Assembly: GCF_013608025.1 (NCBI RefSeq)
Contig: NZ_VDLV01000007.1
Coordinates: forward strand, 1 to 64,000
DNA length: 64,000 nucleotides
DNA from: Pseudomonas brassicacearum subsp. neoaurantiaca
GTDB lineage: Bacteria; Pseudomonadota; Gammaproteobacteria; Pseudomonadales; Pseudomonadaceae
Reading direction: 5' to 3'
Shown: positions 43,687 to 52,560 of the stretch, piece by piece
Layout: each line of letters opens with the position of its first letter
Numbering within the stretch: position 1 is the stretch's first letter
Notes under the pieces: model-generated
What the model saw: only the letters and a program-made list of their open reading frames with translations
The model's database searches: none
What the model was told of the DNA's origin: nothing
Translations under genes and position numbers: made by a program

Positions 43687-44383
43687 CACAGCCCCCGCGC
43701 GCGGTTATCTGCACACCATCGACCTTTGTGTGCTGCGCTTCTGCCGGGAGACCCAGGCGCTGGAAATCCTCCTGAACCGACGGGAAGCCGAGCCGTTCGC
43801 CGGTCATTGGGCGTTGCCCGGGATCGTGGTCAATGGGGACGTCGAAGATCTCACGCTGAATGACGCTGTGGAGCGCCTGCGCAATTCAAGCAAGGTTGGC
43901 ATGCCGCTGGCCTGGATCGAACAGGTCGGCACCGTCGGCGATGCGTTCCGCGATCCACGCTGCTGGTCGTCCTCGACGTTCTACCTGGCGATTGCCAGTG
44001 AGGCGGTCCAGCTCGCCGAACACCAGGGATTTTTTCCCCTCACGGACGTCGCTGACGCCTCGATCAAACTCCCTTTCGATCACAACAGCCTGGTGGCGGC
44101 GGTTCAGGAACGATTGTTGTCCAAAGCCCTCTACAGCAGCCTGCCGCTGATGTTCCTGGGCCCTGAATTCAGCGCGCCGGAAGCGGTGGATATTTTCTCC
44201 GTGGTGCTCGGCCGTCCGGTGCTCAAGACCAGCATGCGCCAGCGTCTGCTGAAAATGACCGAGGCAGGTTATCTGCAGGAAACCGGCCGCAAGAAAAGCG
44301 GCGACGGCGGGCGGCCGCAACGCACGGTGGAGAATCTCAAGCCGGCCAGCGTTTACCTTTTTGATCGGTGTTTTCTGGAGTAG
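43676..44383 (+). CDS. nrtR: NrtR, Nudix-related transcriptional regulator of NAD metabolism
   Basis: 235 residues. An N-terminal Nudix-like domain (about 8-150; LHTIDLCVLRFCRE, EILLNRREAEPFAGHWALPG) whose Nudix box is degenerate, so it likely senses ADP-ribose rather than hydrolysing it. A C-terminal winged helix follows (about 160-235; PVLKTSMRQRLLKMTEAGYLQETG with the following basic wing GRKKSGDGGRPQR). NrtR repressors control NAD salvage genes and release DNA when ADP-ribose binds. The start is ATG 43676, within the end of the nadD-like gene. It converges on hipA with only 3 bp between stops and no visible terminator. Confidence 0.9.
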   Translation: MPTSTAPARGYLHTIDLCVLRFCRETQALEILLNRREAEPFAGHWALPGIVVNGDVEDLTLNDAVERLRNSSKVGMPLAWIEQVGTVGDAFRDPRCWSSSTFYLAIASEAVQLAEHQGFFPLTDVADASIKLPFDHNSLVAAVQERLLSKALYSSLPLMFLGPEFSAPEAVDIFSVVLGRPVLKTSMRQRLLKMTEAGYLQETGRKKSGDGGRPQRTVENLKPASVYLFDRCFLE

Positions 44384-44386
44384 GGA

Positions 44387-45646
44387 TTAGCGGGCTAGCG
44401 TGAATGCTGGCGCCATCCGCTCCTGCTCATTGCCTGAGATTCCAAGATAACGCGCAATCCTGGGCCATTTACTGATGACGCCCCGGAACCTATCTATGGT
44501 TTGTCTGGCATCGTCAGCAGAGACGCGGAAGTAGCCAGCCACACTCATTGCCAAATCAAGGTCCATGGCGTTATCCACCTCTGAAACGTTTAGTCTCAAG
44601 CCAGTGTCGCCAGGGACAGGGTTCATGTCATATGCAGGCGAAAGACGCCAACCGCGTCCTGGCTCCAACAGGAAACCATGGTTGCGTAGATGGTCGTCAG
44701 TATTCGAAACCAGCATGTTGAAGACAATTCTTCGCCAAAGCTCGGGAAGATCTACGTTGGGGGCTGCTCCCTCCCTCACCAACACCTCTGCAATTTCCAG
44801 ATAGCTCGCCCCTGTCTCATGCCCGTCACCATCCTGGTGGTCCGTCAGGGTCATCGCTGAAGAAAAATGAAGTCGCCCACCCTTGGCTGTTCTGTCAAAG
44901 CGCTTGACCATGAAACAGTGATGCTCGCTCCCATACCGTTGCGCTTTTCCTTCAGCAACATTTAGCCCACACCCCTGGCCCAATGTATTGACGACCATCT
45001 CCCAGCCGCCCACGTCGTGAGTGTCCTTATTGCTGGGAAATTTCCCTATCCAGAGTGCTTGATCATCGTCTACCACACTTGCCTTGGGTCTTGCCCCACC
45101 CAACGAGCCACCAGGGGCAATGAGCATTCGAATCCAGTCCTGACCATGGGCCCCCCGATCCTCTCCAGCTTCAAATCGACGTGAAGCCTCTTCAAGCTCA
45201 CGCATACGGGCCATTGGTGGCGCGGCTTGCTCCACATGGTCGTCAAGAAACGCTCCTTCTTCCTCAACTTTGTAACGCAGCCCCCCTACCCGGTAAGCGT
45301 CATGAACGCCGATAAGGTAGTCCGAGTCAAATAGCCGCGCGTCCTGCGATACAAAGCCGGCTCTCTTATCTCGCTCCAAGCGACGATCCATCAGCAGCCG
45401 TCCCCATCGATCAGGCGAGGAATCCGATACGCACCCAAAGCAATTTCGCGCTGGATACTGCCGCCCTTCGTAAGGTTGAATTCGAGGGTCGATCGCAACC
45501 TGGGTATGAATCGTTTGAAGAGCAGCCTGCGCGTATTCGAACTCCATACGCTCGGATCCAGCCAATCTTCGAGAGTGGAGAGTCCCAAGCAGTACCGGTG
45601 CCGTGTCATTCCAGTCTGCGTAGACGAAAATCCTTTCAGGCATCAT
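44387..45646 (-). CDS. hipA: HipA-like serine/threonine kinase toxin
   Basis: 419 residues, normal HipA length. Kinase signatures are intact: ATP-loop GGARPKA (183-189), catalytic [11 protein letters not shown] (315-325) and metal-binding Asp340 in SPAYDMNP. HipA of E. coli phosphorylates glutamyl-tRNA synthetase and causes persistence; the target here cannot be told. It is translated from ATG 45646, overlapping hipB by 11 bp. Codon use and the AT-richer composition set the pair off from its neighbours, suggesting acquisition. The HipB partner and its operators lie upstream. Confidence 0.92.
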   Translation of the reverse strand: MMPERIFVYADWNDTAPVLLGTLHSRRLAGSERMEFEYAQAALQTIHTQVAIDPRIQPYEGRQYPARNCFGCVSDSSPDRWGRLLMDRRLERDKRAGFVSQDARLFDSDYLIGVHDAYRVGGLRYKVEEEGAFLDDHVEQAAPPMARMRELEEASRRFEAGEDRGAHGQDWIRMLIAPGGSLGGARPKASVVDDDQALWIGKFPSNKDTHDVGGWEMVVNTLGQGCGLNVAEGKAQRYGSEHHCFMVKRFDRTAKGGRLHFSSAMTLTDHQDGDGHETGASYLEIAEVLVREGAAPNVDLPELWRRIVFNMLVSNTDDHLRNHGFLLEPGRGWRLSPAYDMNPVPGDTGLRLNVSEVDNAMDLDLAMSVAGYFRVSADDARQTIDRFRGVISKWPRIARYLGISGNEQERMAPAFTLAR

Positions 45647-46097
45647 CGTCCCCTAGAAGCTTCTTAGCCAGTTCCGAGCTTGTCTGGCTCCGACTGACAA
45701 CCGCACTCGACATAGCGAGGTTTTCTTGCGCTGAGACGCTGATAAGGTTATCTCGATGAAATTGACCAGGTAGCTGTCCTTTCGGCTTGATGTGCTCGAC
45801 TGTGGAGCGCCTCTTCAATTCAGAATCTTGCAGATCACGGCCTAACTCATCCGTGTGTGCGAGTAACTCAAAGTCCTTCTCCAACCCCAGGACTACTAAC
45901 ACCGACATGTAAGCCCCGATGGTCACAGCAGGGCTGCCACTCTCCAAGGCCCTCAACGTAGGCGCGCTCATACCTGCCCGCGCAGCCATTTGCGCCGCAG
46001 TGATCTTACGGCGCTTACGAGCCAGCTCGATCCGTTCGCCAAACTGGCGCAGGAGCCGCTCAGCTGACGGCATGAGAGGTGCTGTTTTTTTTGGCAT
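45636..46097 (-). CDS. hipB: HipB-like antitoxin, XRE-family DNA-binding protein
   Basis: 153 residues, longer than E. coli HipB (88). A helix-turn-helix occupies about residues 18-72 ([49 protein letters not shown]). The added C-terminal half ([13 protein letters not shown]...[13 protein letters not shown]) is probably the flexible toxin-binding or protease-sensitive tail. The start is ATG 46097 ([11 protein letters not shown]); no Shine-Dalgarno sequence precedes it, and an operator arm begins only 3 bp upstream. A later ATG at 46073 is possible. It should neutralise HipA and repress its own promoter. Confidence 0.85.
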   Translation of the reverse strand: MPKKTAPLMPSAERLLRQFGERIELARKRRKITAAQMAARAGMSAPTLRALESGSPAVTIGAYMSVLVVLGLEKDFELLAHTDELGRDLQDSELKRRSTVEHIKPKGQLPGQFHRDNLISVSAQENLAMSSAVVSRSQTSSELAKKLLGDDDA

Positions 46098-46100
46098 GTC

Positions 46101-46139
46101 AGTATTTTTTCAATTTCTTCGTTAATTTGAAAAAATACT
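46101..46139 (-). promoter_or_regulatory. hipBA operator: 13-bp perfect inverted repeat
   Basis: AGTATTTTTTCAA (46101-46113) and TTGAAAAAATACT (46127-46139) separated by 13 bp, immediately before hipB. The layout of paired arms fits a HipB dimer pair or two cooperating dimers. Confidence 0.7.
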
Positions 46140-46180
46140 AGCACAGCTATCGTCGAAGTACGCTGGATGAAGCTAAATAT

Positions 46181-46225
46181 GAAAGTATTTTTTCACAACC
46201 CATAGAATAATCGATAAATACTTTC
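46181..46225 (-). promoter_or_regulatory. hipBA upstream operator arms
   Basis: GAAAGTATTT (46181-46190) and AAATACTTTC (46216-46225) are exact complements. The first arm continues as AGTATTTTTTCA, copying the proximal arm at 46101. The region therefore holds at least two pairs of related half-sites about 80 bp apart, in an AT-rich stretch. Confidence 0.55.
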
Positions 46226-46276
46226 AGACCTCTGCATGTCTTTACTCGACCAGGAAGCCAGCAGCGACCGTCTGAA

Positions 46277-47710
46277 TCACTTCAGCCCGGCAGTAAAGAC
46301 CTTGCCCGGATTCATCAGCCCCGCCGGGTCCAATGTGCGCTTGATGGCCCGCATCAACTCGATCTCCAGTGGATCCTTGAAGCGAGCCGCCGCCTCAGGC
46401 TTGGCTTGTCCCAGGCCATGCTCGGCGCTGATGCTGCCGTTGAAGGCACTCGTCATCCGGTAGATGACCTGCATGATCGCCTGGTCCCGCGCCTTGAACG
46501 AGGCGTCTGCGTCGCCGATCGGCTTGCTGATGTTGTAGTGCAAATTGCCGTCGCCCATGTGGCCATAGGAAACGATGCGCACGCCCGGAAAGTCCTGTTG
46601 CAGCGCGCGATCGGTGCGCTCGATGAATTCCGGTATGCGGCTCACGGGTACGCTGATGTCATGCTTGAGGCTGGGGCCTTCATGGTTCTGCGCCTCGGAA
46701 ATACCTTCGCGCAGCGCCCACAGCGCGGCGGCCTGCGCCTGGCTGCTGGCCAATACCGCGTCGATAACCCAACCGCGCTCGAAGGCATGGGCCAGGCCGT
46801 TTTCCAGCAACAGCGCCAAAGGCGCATCGGGGACCGTGTCGCGCAGTTCGATCAAGGCGTACCAAGGGTGCTTCGCTTCCAGGGGATCCGTGCAGCCGGC
46901 CACATGGTCCAGGACGAAATCCAGGCTCTGGCGCGACATCATTTCGAAGCCCGTCAGGCGATCGGCGCAAAGGCTGCGGATATGACCGATCAAGTCCACC
47001 GCCGCTTGCGGCGAAGGCAGCGCGACCCAGGCTGTCGCCGTGCTGTGGGTTGCCGGAAACAGTTTCAGCACCGCCGCGGTGATGATGCCCAGCGTCCCCT
47101 CCGAGCCGATGAATAAATGCTTGAGATCGTATCCGGTGTTGTCCTTGCGCAAGCCCCGCAAACCGTTCCAGACGCGGCCGTCCGGCAGCACCACTTCCAG
47201 GCCGAGGGTCAACTCACGCATGTTGCCGTAGCGCAGCACCGCCGTGCCGCCGGCGTTGGTCGCCAGATTGCCGCCCACCGAGCAACTGCCCTCCGCGCCC
47301 AACGACAGCGGGAACAGACGATCGGCCTGGCTGGCGGCCTCTTGCAGTTGCTGCAGGATTACCCCGGCCTCGACCGTAATGGTTTCATTGGCCAGGTCGA
47401 TTTCACGGATGCGCTTCATCCGGGTCAAGGACAACACCACTTGGCTGCCTGAGGCATCGGGGATCGAGCCGCCACACAAGCCGGTGTTGCCGCCCTGGGG
47501 CACCAAGGCAACCTGGGCGTCATGGCAGATGCGCACAACCTCGGCCACTTCTTCAGTCGTGGCCGGGCGCACCACCAGCGCGGCCTGGCCTTGATAGGCG
47601 TTACGCCAGTCCGTCAGATAGCTGTGCATCAATTCAGGGTCGCGCACCAATCCCGCTTGCCCGACCACTTGCTCGATGCGCTGGAGCACTTGATCGCTCA
47701 ACGATGACAT
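46277..47710 (-). CDS. FAD-binding oxidase, GlcD/D-2-hydroxyglutarate dehydrogenase-like
   Basis: 477 residues. N-terminal FAD-binding type 4 domain (about 40-220; PQGGNTGLCGGSIPD, GAEGSCSVGGNLATNAGGTAVLRYGNMRELTLGLEVVLPDGRV, FIGSEGTLGIIT) and a C-terminal FAD oxidase domain with the substrate/metal-site segment SYGHMGDGNLHYN and SAEHGLGQ. These enzymes oxidise D-2-hydroxy acids such as D-lactate, glycolate or D-2-hydroxyglutarate. It is last in the aldarate operon, 13 bp behind the talarate/galactarate dehydratase, so a hydroxy acid of that pathway is the likely substrate. True substrate not determinable. Confidence 0.88.
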   Translation of the reverse strand: MSSLSDQVLQRIEQVVGQAGLVRDPELMHSYLTDWRNAYQGQAALVVRPATTEEVAEVVRICHDAQVALVPQGGNTGLCGGSIPDASGSQVVLSLTRMKRIREIDLANETITVEAGVILQQLQEAASQADRLFPLSLGAEGSCSVGGNLATNAGGTAVLRYGNMRELTLGLEVVLPDGRVWNGLRGLRKDNTGYDLKHLFIGSEGTLGIITAAVLKLFPATHSTATAWVALPSPQAAVDLIGHIRSLCADRLTGFEMMSRQSLDFVLDHVAGCTDPLEAKHPWYALIELRDTVPDAPLALLLENGLAHAFERGWVIDAVLASSQAQAAALWALREGISEAQNHEGPSLKHDISVPVSRIPEFIERTDRALQQDFPGVRIVSYGHMGDGNLHYNISKPIGDADASFKARDQAIMQVIYRMTSAFNGSISAEHGLGQAKPEAAARFKDPLEIELMRAIKRTLDPAGLMNPGKVFTAGLK

Positions 47711-47723
47711 CTCTTCCCCCCGG

Positions 47724-48878
47724 TTATGGACGCTGCCCGAACTCGGCCTGACCAGCCGTCCAGCCCGCCACGCGCTCGCTCAAGGACAGTCCAAGGCCAG
47801 GCCGGGTGGGCACCAACATGCGCCCATCACGGGTTTCCATACGTTCGTTGAACAGCGGCTCCAGCCATTCGAAATGTTCCACCCAAGGCTCGCGGCTGTA
47901 GGTGGCGGCCAGGTGGATATGCAGTTCCATGGCAAAGTGCGGGGCGATCATCAGCCCCGCTTGCTCGGCCAATGCCTGGACCTTGAGATAAGGGGTGATG
48001 CCGCCGACACGGGGCGCGTCGGGCATCAGGTAATCGGCCGCGCGCAGCTTGATGAACTCCCAGTGCTCGGCCACGCTGGTGAGCATTTCACCGGTGGCGA
48101 TCGGCGTGTCGAATTGCTGGGCCAGCGCGGCATGACCTTCGGCATCGTAGCAATCCAGCGGTTCCTCGATCCAGACCAGGTTGAACGGCTCGAGGCGTCG
48201 GCACATGCGCTGCGCGGTAGGTCGGTCCCATTGCTGGTTGGCATCGACCATCAAGGGGAAGTCATCCCCCAAATGTTTGCGGATGCTGCTGACGCGGTGC
48301 AGATCCAGCGCCTGGTCAGGCTGGCCGACCTTGAGCTTGATCCCGCCGATGCCTTTTTCCCTGGAGATGTCGGTGTTGAGCATGAGTTGATCAAGCGGTG
48401 TATGGAGGAATCCACCCGACGTGTTGTAGCACTGGACAGAATCGCGATGAGCGCCGAGCAAGCGCGCCAGCGAAAGATTGGCCCGCTTGGCTTTCAAGTC
48501 CCACAAGGCAACATCAAATGCACCGATCGCCTGGGTCGCCAGGCCGCTGCGCCCCACCGAGGCACCCGCCCAGCAGAGTTTGTCCCACAGTTTGGAGATG
48601 TCGCTGGGGTTTTCGCCGATGAGGCTGGGGGCGACTTCCTGGGCGTGGGCGAATTGCCCCGGGCCGCCAGCGCGCTTGGAGTAGCTGAATCCCAGGCCAT
48701 GGTGGCCGTCCCTGGTTTCGATTTCCACAAACAGAATGGCGATTTCGGTCATTGGCTTTTGCCGGCCGGTCAGCACCTTGGCGTCGCTGATGGGGTTGGC
48801 CAACGGCAGGTAAACCGAGGCCACGCGCACCCAGGCAATGCGGTCGTCGTCGGCGGACAGTTGAGGCGTGTCTTGCAT
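47724..48878 (-). CDS. L-talarate/galactarate dehydratase (enolase superfamily)
   Basis: 384 residues. It follows the Salmonella TalrD/GalrD closely: SDAKVLTGRQKP, FSYSKRAGGPG, WAGASVGRSG, VQCYNTSGGFLHTPLDQ, catalytic Lys in GGIKLKVGQPD, metal ligands in VDANQQWD, WIEEPLD and ATGEMLTS, and the general-base His in APHFAMELH. It removes water from galactarate or L-talarate to give 5-keto-4-deoxyglucarate. The start is ATG 48878 (MQDTPQLS), 13 codons inside the longest frame. Genes for the next steps (keto-deoxyglucarate dehydratase, semialdehyde dehydrogenase) are not in the operon. It sits between tctA and the FAD oxidase. Confidence 0.9.
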   Translation of the reverse strand: MQDTPQLSADDDRIAWVRVASVYLPLANPISDAKVLTGRQKPMTEIAILFVEIETRDGHHGLGFSYSKRAGGPGQFAHAQEVAPSLIGENPSDISKLWDKLCWAGASVGRSGLATQAIGAFDVALWDLKAKRANLSLARLLGAHRDSVQCYNTSGGFLHTPLDQLMLNTDISREKGIGGIKLKVGQPDQALDLHRVSSIRKHLGDDFPLMVDANQQWDRPTAQRMCRRLEPFNLVWIEEPLDCYDAEGHAALAQQFDTPIATGEMLTSVAEHWEFIKLRAADYLMPDAPRVGGITPYLKVQALAEQAGLMIAPHFAMELHIHLAATYSREPWVEHFEWLEPLFNERMETRDGRMLVPTRPGLGLSLSERVAGWTAGQAEFGQRP

Positions 48879-48946
48879 GGCTATGCTCCGAACGTTTGGG
48901 TTTGGCTGCTGCAACACGGGCGTGTTGCAGCAGCCAATGCGGTGGG

Positions 48947-50467
48947 CTAGCTGCGCATCAGTTCAATCGCAGCACTCTTGCGGTTGCGAATGACCGTCAC
49001 CAAATGCCAGGAAATGGAGGCGGCGGCCAGGATGAGGAAGCCTGCCGAAATGGGGTTGGTCAGGAAGCCGCCGAAATTGCCATCGGACAGCATCAGGCCT
49101 CGGCGCAAGTTGGTTTCGGCCATCGGCCCGAGGATGAAACCGATGATGAACGGTGCGATCGGCAAACCACTTTTGACGAACCCGTACCCCAACAAGCCAA
49201 ACAGCAGCACCGCCCAGACATCGAAGATCCGGCTGTTCAGGCCAAAGGCACCGACCACGCAAAGCACCAGGATAATCGGCAGCAGGATGTGCTTGGGCAC
49301 CGCCAACAGCTTGATGAACATGCGCAGGCCGTAGAACTCGAGCACCAGCATCAGCACGGAAGCGAGGATCAGCGCGGCGAAGATCGTGTAGACCAACGGT
49401 GCCTGGCTGATGAACAGCAGGGGGCCGGGCTGGATGCCATGGATCATGAAGCCACCGAGCATGACCGCCGTGGTGGTATCGCCGGGAATGCCCAGCGTCA
49501 GCAGAGGAATCATCGCGCCGCCGATACCCGCATTGTTTGCCGTTTCGCTGGCGACCACGCCGTCGATCTTGCCTTTGCCGAACTCCTCCGGCGTCTTGGA
49601 ACGTTTCTTCGCCACAATGTAAGAGACGATATTCGACGTGCCGGCACCGATGCCGGGCAAGATGCCGATGCCCAGGCCGATCAACGAAGAACGGGTGGCA
49701 TTAGGCAATTGGCCGACAAACTCTTTCATCGAGAAACCAAAACCTTTCACGCCTTTCATGCTGACGTGCTGGGGTTTGGCCCGGTGGCTCAAGCGCGCGC
49801 TCTCGGCGAACTTCAGCACTTCGGCGACGGCGAACATACCGATCATCACGGTCAGCATGGCGAAGCCGCCATTGAGGCTTGGCAAGTCAAAGGTGAAACG
49901 ACGGATCGCCTCGACCGGGGCGATACCCACGGTGGAGAAGGCGAAACCCAAGGCACCGGCAAACAAGCCTTTGACCAGCGAGCCGGTGGACAGCGTAGCG
50001 ATCAACGTCAGCGAGAAGATCGCGATGGAGAAGTATTCGTGCGGCCCAAAGCTCAGGGCCAGTTCCGCCAGGATCGGAGCGATAAACATCAGCGCCGCAA
50101 TACTGAAGATCGTGCCGAGGAACGAGAACACCACGCCAATCCCAAGGGCCTTGACGCCATGGCCTTGTTTCATCAGCGGCCAGCCATCGAACGTCGTCGC
50201 GATGGAGGCCGGCGTACCCGGTATGTTGAGCAATATCGCCGATATCAGCCCTCCCGAGGTGGCGCCGACGAACAGCGCCACCAACAACGCCAGGCCAGGG
50301 CCTGGTCCCATCGAATAAGTCAGTGGCAAGCACAACGCGATTGCCATGGTGGCCGACAGCCCGGGCACCGCACCAAAAACGATCCCCACCGCGACGCCGA
50401 GGGTGATCAGGAGAAAGACGTAGGGTGTCAGTACGGCTGCGAAGCCTGTTTGCATGAGCTCAATCAT
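48947..50467 (-). CDS. tctA: Tripartite tricarboxylate transporter, large membrane subunit TctA
   Basis: 506 residues with about 11-12 hydrophobic segments. TctA marks: GVAVGIVFGAVPGLSATMAIALCLPLTYSMGPGPGLALLVALFVGATSGGLISAILLNIPGTP (both conserved loops) and GLGIGILPGIGAGTSNIVSY with ANNAGIGGAMIPLLTLGIPGD. It carries the substrate through the inner membrane with TctB and the binding protein TctC. Neighbouring talarate/galactarate dehydratase implies an aldarate rather than citrate as cargo. ATG 50467 follows AGGGGA; 9 bp behind tctB. Confidence 0.92.
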   Translation of the reverse strand: MIELMQTGFAAVLTPYVFLLITLGVAVGIVFGAVPGLSATMAIALCLPLTYSMGPGPGLALLVALFVGATSGGLISAILLNIPGTPASIATTFDGWPLMKQGHGVKALGIGVVFSFLGTIFSIAALMFIAPILAELALSFGPHEYFSIAIFSLTLIATLSTGSLVKGLFAGALGFAFSTVGIAPVEAIRRFTFDLPSLNGGFAMLTVMIGMFAVAEVLKFAESARLSHRAKPQHVSMKGVKGFGFSMKEFVGQLPNATRSSLIGLGIGILPGIGAGTSNIVSYIVAKKRSKTPEEFGKGKIDGVVASETANNAGIGGAMIPLLTLGIPGDTTTAVMLGGFMIHGIQPGPLLFISQAPLVYTIFAALILASVLMLVLEFYGLRMFIKLLAVPKHILLPIILVLCVVGAFGLNSRIFDVWAVLLFGLLGYGFVKSGLPIAPFIIGFILGPMAETNLRRGLMLSDGNFGGFLTNPISAGFLILAAASISWHLVTVIRNRKSAAIELMRS

Positions 50468-50476
50468 GGCCGTCCC

Positions 50477-50950
50477 CTAGAAATCCAATAGACCGACTGG
50501 CAGGAGCAAGTCGAAACCATGACGAAAGATGTAAAAGATCAGGACCGCCGAGACGACGGCGATCAGCACGTATCGCAGGTGCTTGACCTTCTGATCCGCC
50601 GGGGTCAGCACGATGAACTGGACATACAGATAAAGCGCGGTCGTGATCAGGAAACCCACCGGCTCCATCAGCGCCGTGTAGAGCAGCACCAATGCCAAGG
50701 TCTTGAAGACGGTTGGATAGTCGATCGCCTCGGTTTTTTCCGAAGGTTCGGCGCGTTTATCCGGCAGCTTTCGCCACATCCACAACTGCAATGCGCCCAG
50801 CAGGCACAACGAGACGGCGAGCACCCACGGCACAAACGCGGCATCGATCGATCCGCGACGCGGCAGGTTCATGGTCAGGACCAGATAAGCCACGCCGGCG
50901 CCAAGCATCGCCAGGCCGGCGATCAGCTCGTTTCTTTTGTAGGAATCCAT
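50477..50950 (-). CDS. tctB: Tripartite tricarboxylate transporter, small membrane subunit TctB
   Basis: 157 residues, four hydrophobic helices (about 8-26, 38-58, 80-105 and 125-150), the TctB pattern. It partners TctA in the membrane. The start is ATG 50950 (MDSYKRNELIAG), with CAGGAG ahead; the longer frame to 50965 overlaps that site. Confidence 0.85.
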   Translation of the reverse strand: MDSYKRNELIAGLAMLGAGVAYLVLTMNLPRRGSIDAAFVPWVLAVSLCLLGALQLWMWRKLPDKRAEPSEKTEAIDYPTVFKTLALVLLYTALMEPVGFLITTALYLYVQFIVLTPADQKVKHLRYVLIAVVSAVLIFYIFRHGFDLLLPVGLLDF

Positions 50951-51025
50951 ACAGGCTCCTGTCATTGATAAGGACGGGGATCGGACGCCTGCCAGCGCGG
51001 CACGCGCCCGAACCGTTACGCAAAA

Positions 51026-51997
51026 TTATTTGGCTTTACGCATCTCGTCCTTGAACTGCATGAAGTTGTCGCGGGTCTTGTTCAACGTGGCGATGGCTTC
51101 TTCGGTGCCCTGGAAGCTGACCGGCTGCTTGAACGACTTCTTCAGCTCCTCGGCGTATTCCGGCTCTTCGGTGATTTTTTTCATGGTGTCGGCCATTTTC
51201 TTGACGATGGCCGGGTCAGTGCCTTTCGGGAAAGCGACAACGTAAGGCTTGTCCAGGACCAGGTCGACGCCTTGCTCCTTGAAGGTCTTGACGTCGCCCA
51301 GCAGCGCGTTGCGTTCGGCGTTGGGCTGGCCCAGGGCGCTCATCTTGCCGCTGGAGATATAGTCCTGGACCGAGCCATAGCTGATGGCGCCCAGATCGAT
51401 GCGCTTGCCCAGCAAGGCGACGATTTTTTCGGACACGGTGCCGCTGTCGACCATTTTCAGTTTCACGCCGGCGAGCTTCTCGAACATCAGGCCTTGCAGG
51501 TGCGAGAAGTTGCCCATCTCGGTGCCGTAAGTGATGGTGCCGGGCTTGGCCTTGGCCTTCTCGATCAACTGGTCGAGGGTGTCGATGCCCGAGCTTTTCG
51601 CCGAGACGAACACCGCGCCTTTGTCGACGCCGGCGATGCAGGAGATATCGAACGCATCGAAGCGGTCTTCGGACAGTCCAGCCACCTCGTTGACGATCAA
51701 CTGGCCAGTGTGGGTAAACAGAATGGTGTTGCCATCCGGCGCCGCGCTCTTGACCGCATCGGCAGCAATCGTCCCGCCCCCGCCGGCCATGTTGGTGACA
51801 ACCATGGTCTTGCCAGTGACCTTGGTGAAGTATTTGGCCATCATCCTTGCGTTGAAATCGGTGTCACCGCCGGCGTTGGCGATCACCACCACTTGCACCG
51901 GACGGCTTGGCCAGTTGCTGGCGTCGGCGGCCATTGCGGTGCCGGCGGTGAGGCTCAGAAACGAGGCGATCAAAGAGGCGCAGAGTGTTTTCTTCAT
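51026..51997 (-). CDS. tctC: Tripartite tricarboxylate transporter, periplasmic binding protein TctC
   Basis: 323 residues. Signal peptide MKKTLCASLIASFLSLTAGT (cleavage near AMA/AD), then the Bug/TctC fold: WPSRPVQVVVIANAGGDTDFNARMMAKYF (ligand loop 1), MAGGGGTIAADAVKSAAPDGNTILF, and YGTEMGNFSHLQGLMF. The loop GGDTD replaces the GGxxD/GGPxD seen in carboxylate binders and would clasp a dicarboxylate. The start is ATG 51997. First gene of the transporter-dehydratase operon, about 270 bp downstream of its promoter, which implies a long leader (51998-52269) without recognisable structure. Confidence 0.9.
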   Translation of the reverse strand: MKKTLCASLIASFLSLTAGTAMAADASNWPSRPVQVVVIANAGGDTDFNARMMAKYFTKVTGKTMVVTNMAGGGGTIAADAVKSAAPDGNTILFTHTGQLIVNEVAGLSEDRFDAFDISCIAGVDKGAVFVSAKSSGIDTLDQLIEKAKAKPGTITYGTEMGNFSHLQGLMFEKLAGVKLKMVDSGTVSEKIVALLGKRIDLGAISYGSVQDYISSGKMSALGQPNAERNALLGDVKTFKEQGVDLVLDKPYVVAFPKGTDPAIVKKMADTMKKITEEPEYAEELKKSFKQPVSFQGTEEAIATLNKTRDNFMQFKDEMRKAK

Positions 51998-52269
51998 TAT
52001 TGTTCTCCGGGTGCTGCCATTCATTGGGGGATTGAAGCTGAACGAGAAACGGACACGCCTGGTGGTAACGCCTGAAGGGACAGGCGAAGGCGCTTGGGTG
52101 TGTAAATCGAGAAGTTTGGCAGTAGCTGCGAGCCCGCTCGGGGCTCCTGGGATAGGAAAGAAAGCGTCCGGCGCACGGCGTTAAAGCGTGAGACCGATGG
52201 ACTGCGCCCTCTCTGGGCGGCAAATGCAGAAGACATGGCTGCACCTTTTGGTTTTTATTATTTTTTGAT

Positions 52270-52289
52270 GTCATACGTTGTCGTATGAC
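52270..52289 (-). promoter_or_regulatory. 20-bp palindromic operator of the aldarate operon
   Basis: GTCATACG-TTGT-CGTATGAC, two exact 8-bp arms. It begins 3 bp past the -10 hexamer on the minus strand and so covers the expected transcription start. The TCATAC/GTATGA style resembles sites of GntR-family (FadR-type) regulators; no such gene is in the window. Confidence 0.65.
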
Positions 52290-52292
52290 TGG

Positions 52293-52321
52293 ATATCATC
52301 ACCTCTACCCCATGTTGTCAA
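52293..52321 (-). promoter_or_regulatory. Sigma70 promoter of tctC-tctB-tctA operon
   Basis: On the minus strand TTGACA (52316-52321), a 17-bp spacer, and TGATAT (52293-52298). The -35 is a full consensus and the spacing ideal. It points toward tctC and abuts the palindrome at 52270-52289. Confidence 0.7.
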
Positions 52322-52435
52322 CGCAGTTGTTCCGCGACTCCCCGGGAATACGACGAACAGGGTTGGGTAAAAAGCTCGAATTCGGATTTCCTTGCTGATC
52401 CAAACGGCGAGACCCTTTTAATCGCGGCAATAAAA

Positions 52436-52457
52436 AACCCCCTGGATTCAGGGGGTT
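52436..52457 (-). terminator. Rho-independent terminator of glmS
   Basis: AACCCCCTGAATCCAGGGGG stem on the minus strand followed by TTTTTTATTG, 67 bp past the glmS stop. Confidence 0.88.
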
Positions 52458-52489
52458 AGTTCGGTCAGCGGGCCAGGCTCCAACCGTCA

Positions 52490-52560
52490 GGCTGGAAGAC
52501 TACTGTGCCGCCGCGCCACGCAGTTATTCAACCGTTACCGATTTTGCCAGGTTACGCGGC
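52490..52560 (-). other. attTn7 site (unoccupied)
   Basis: The 3' end of glmS (coding [11 protein letters not shown]) is the sequence recognised by TnsD, and Tn7-type elements insert about 25 bp past the stop, here near 52499. Nothing is inserted: the glmS terminator follows intact. This is a prediction from the conserved position. Confidence 0.6.

Noticed and set aside
52021-52236. 71-codon open frame in the leader of the aldarate operon
   Set aside because: Only a weak ribosome site and no recognisable sequence character; kept as untranslated leader.
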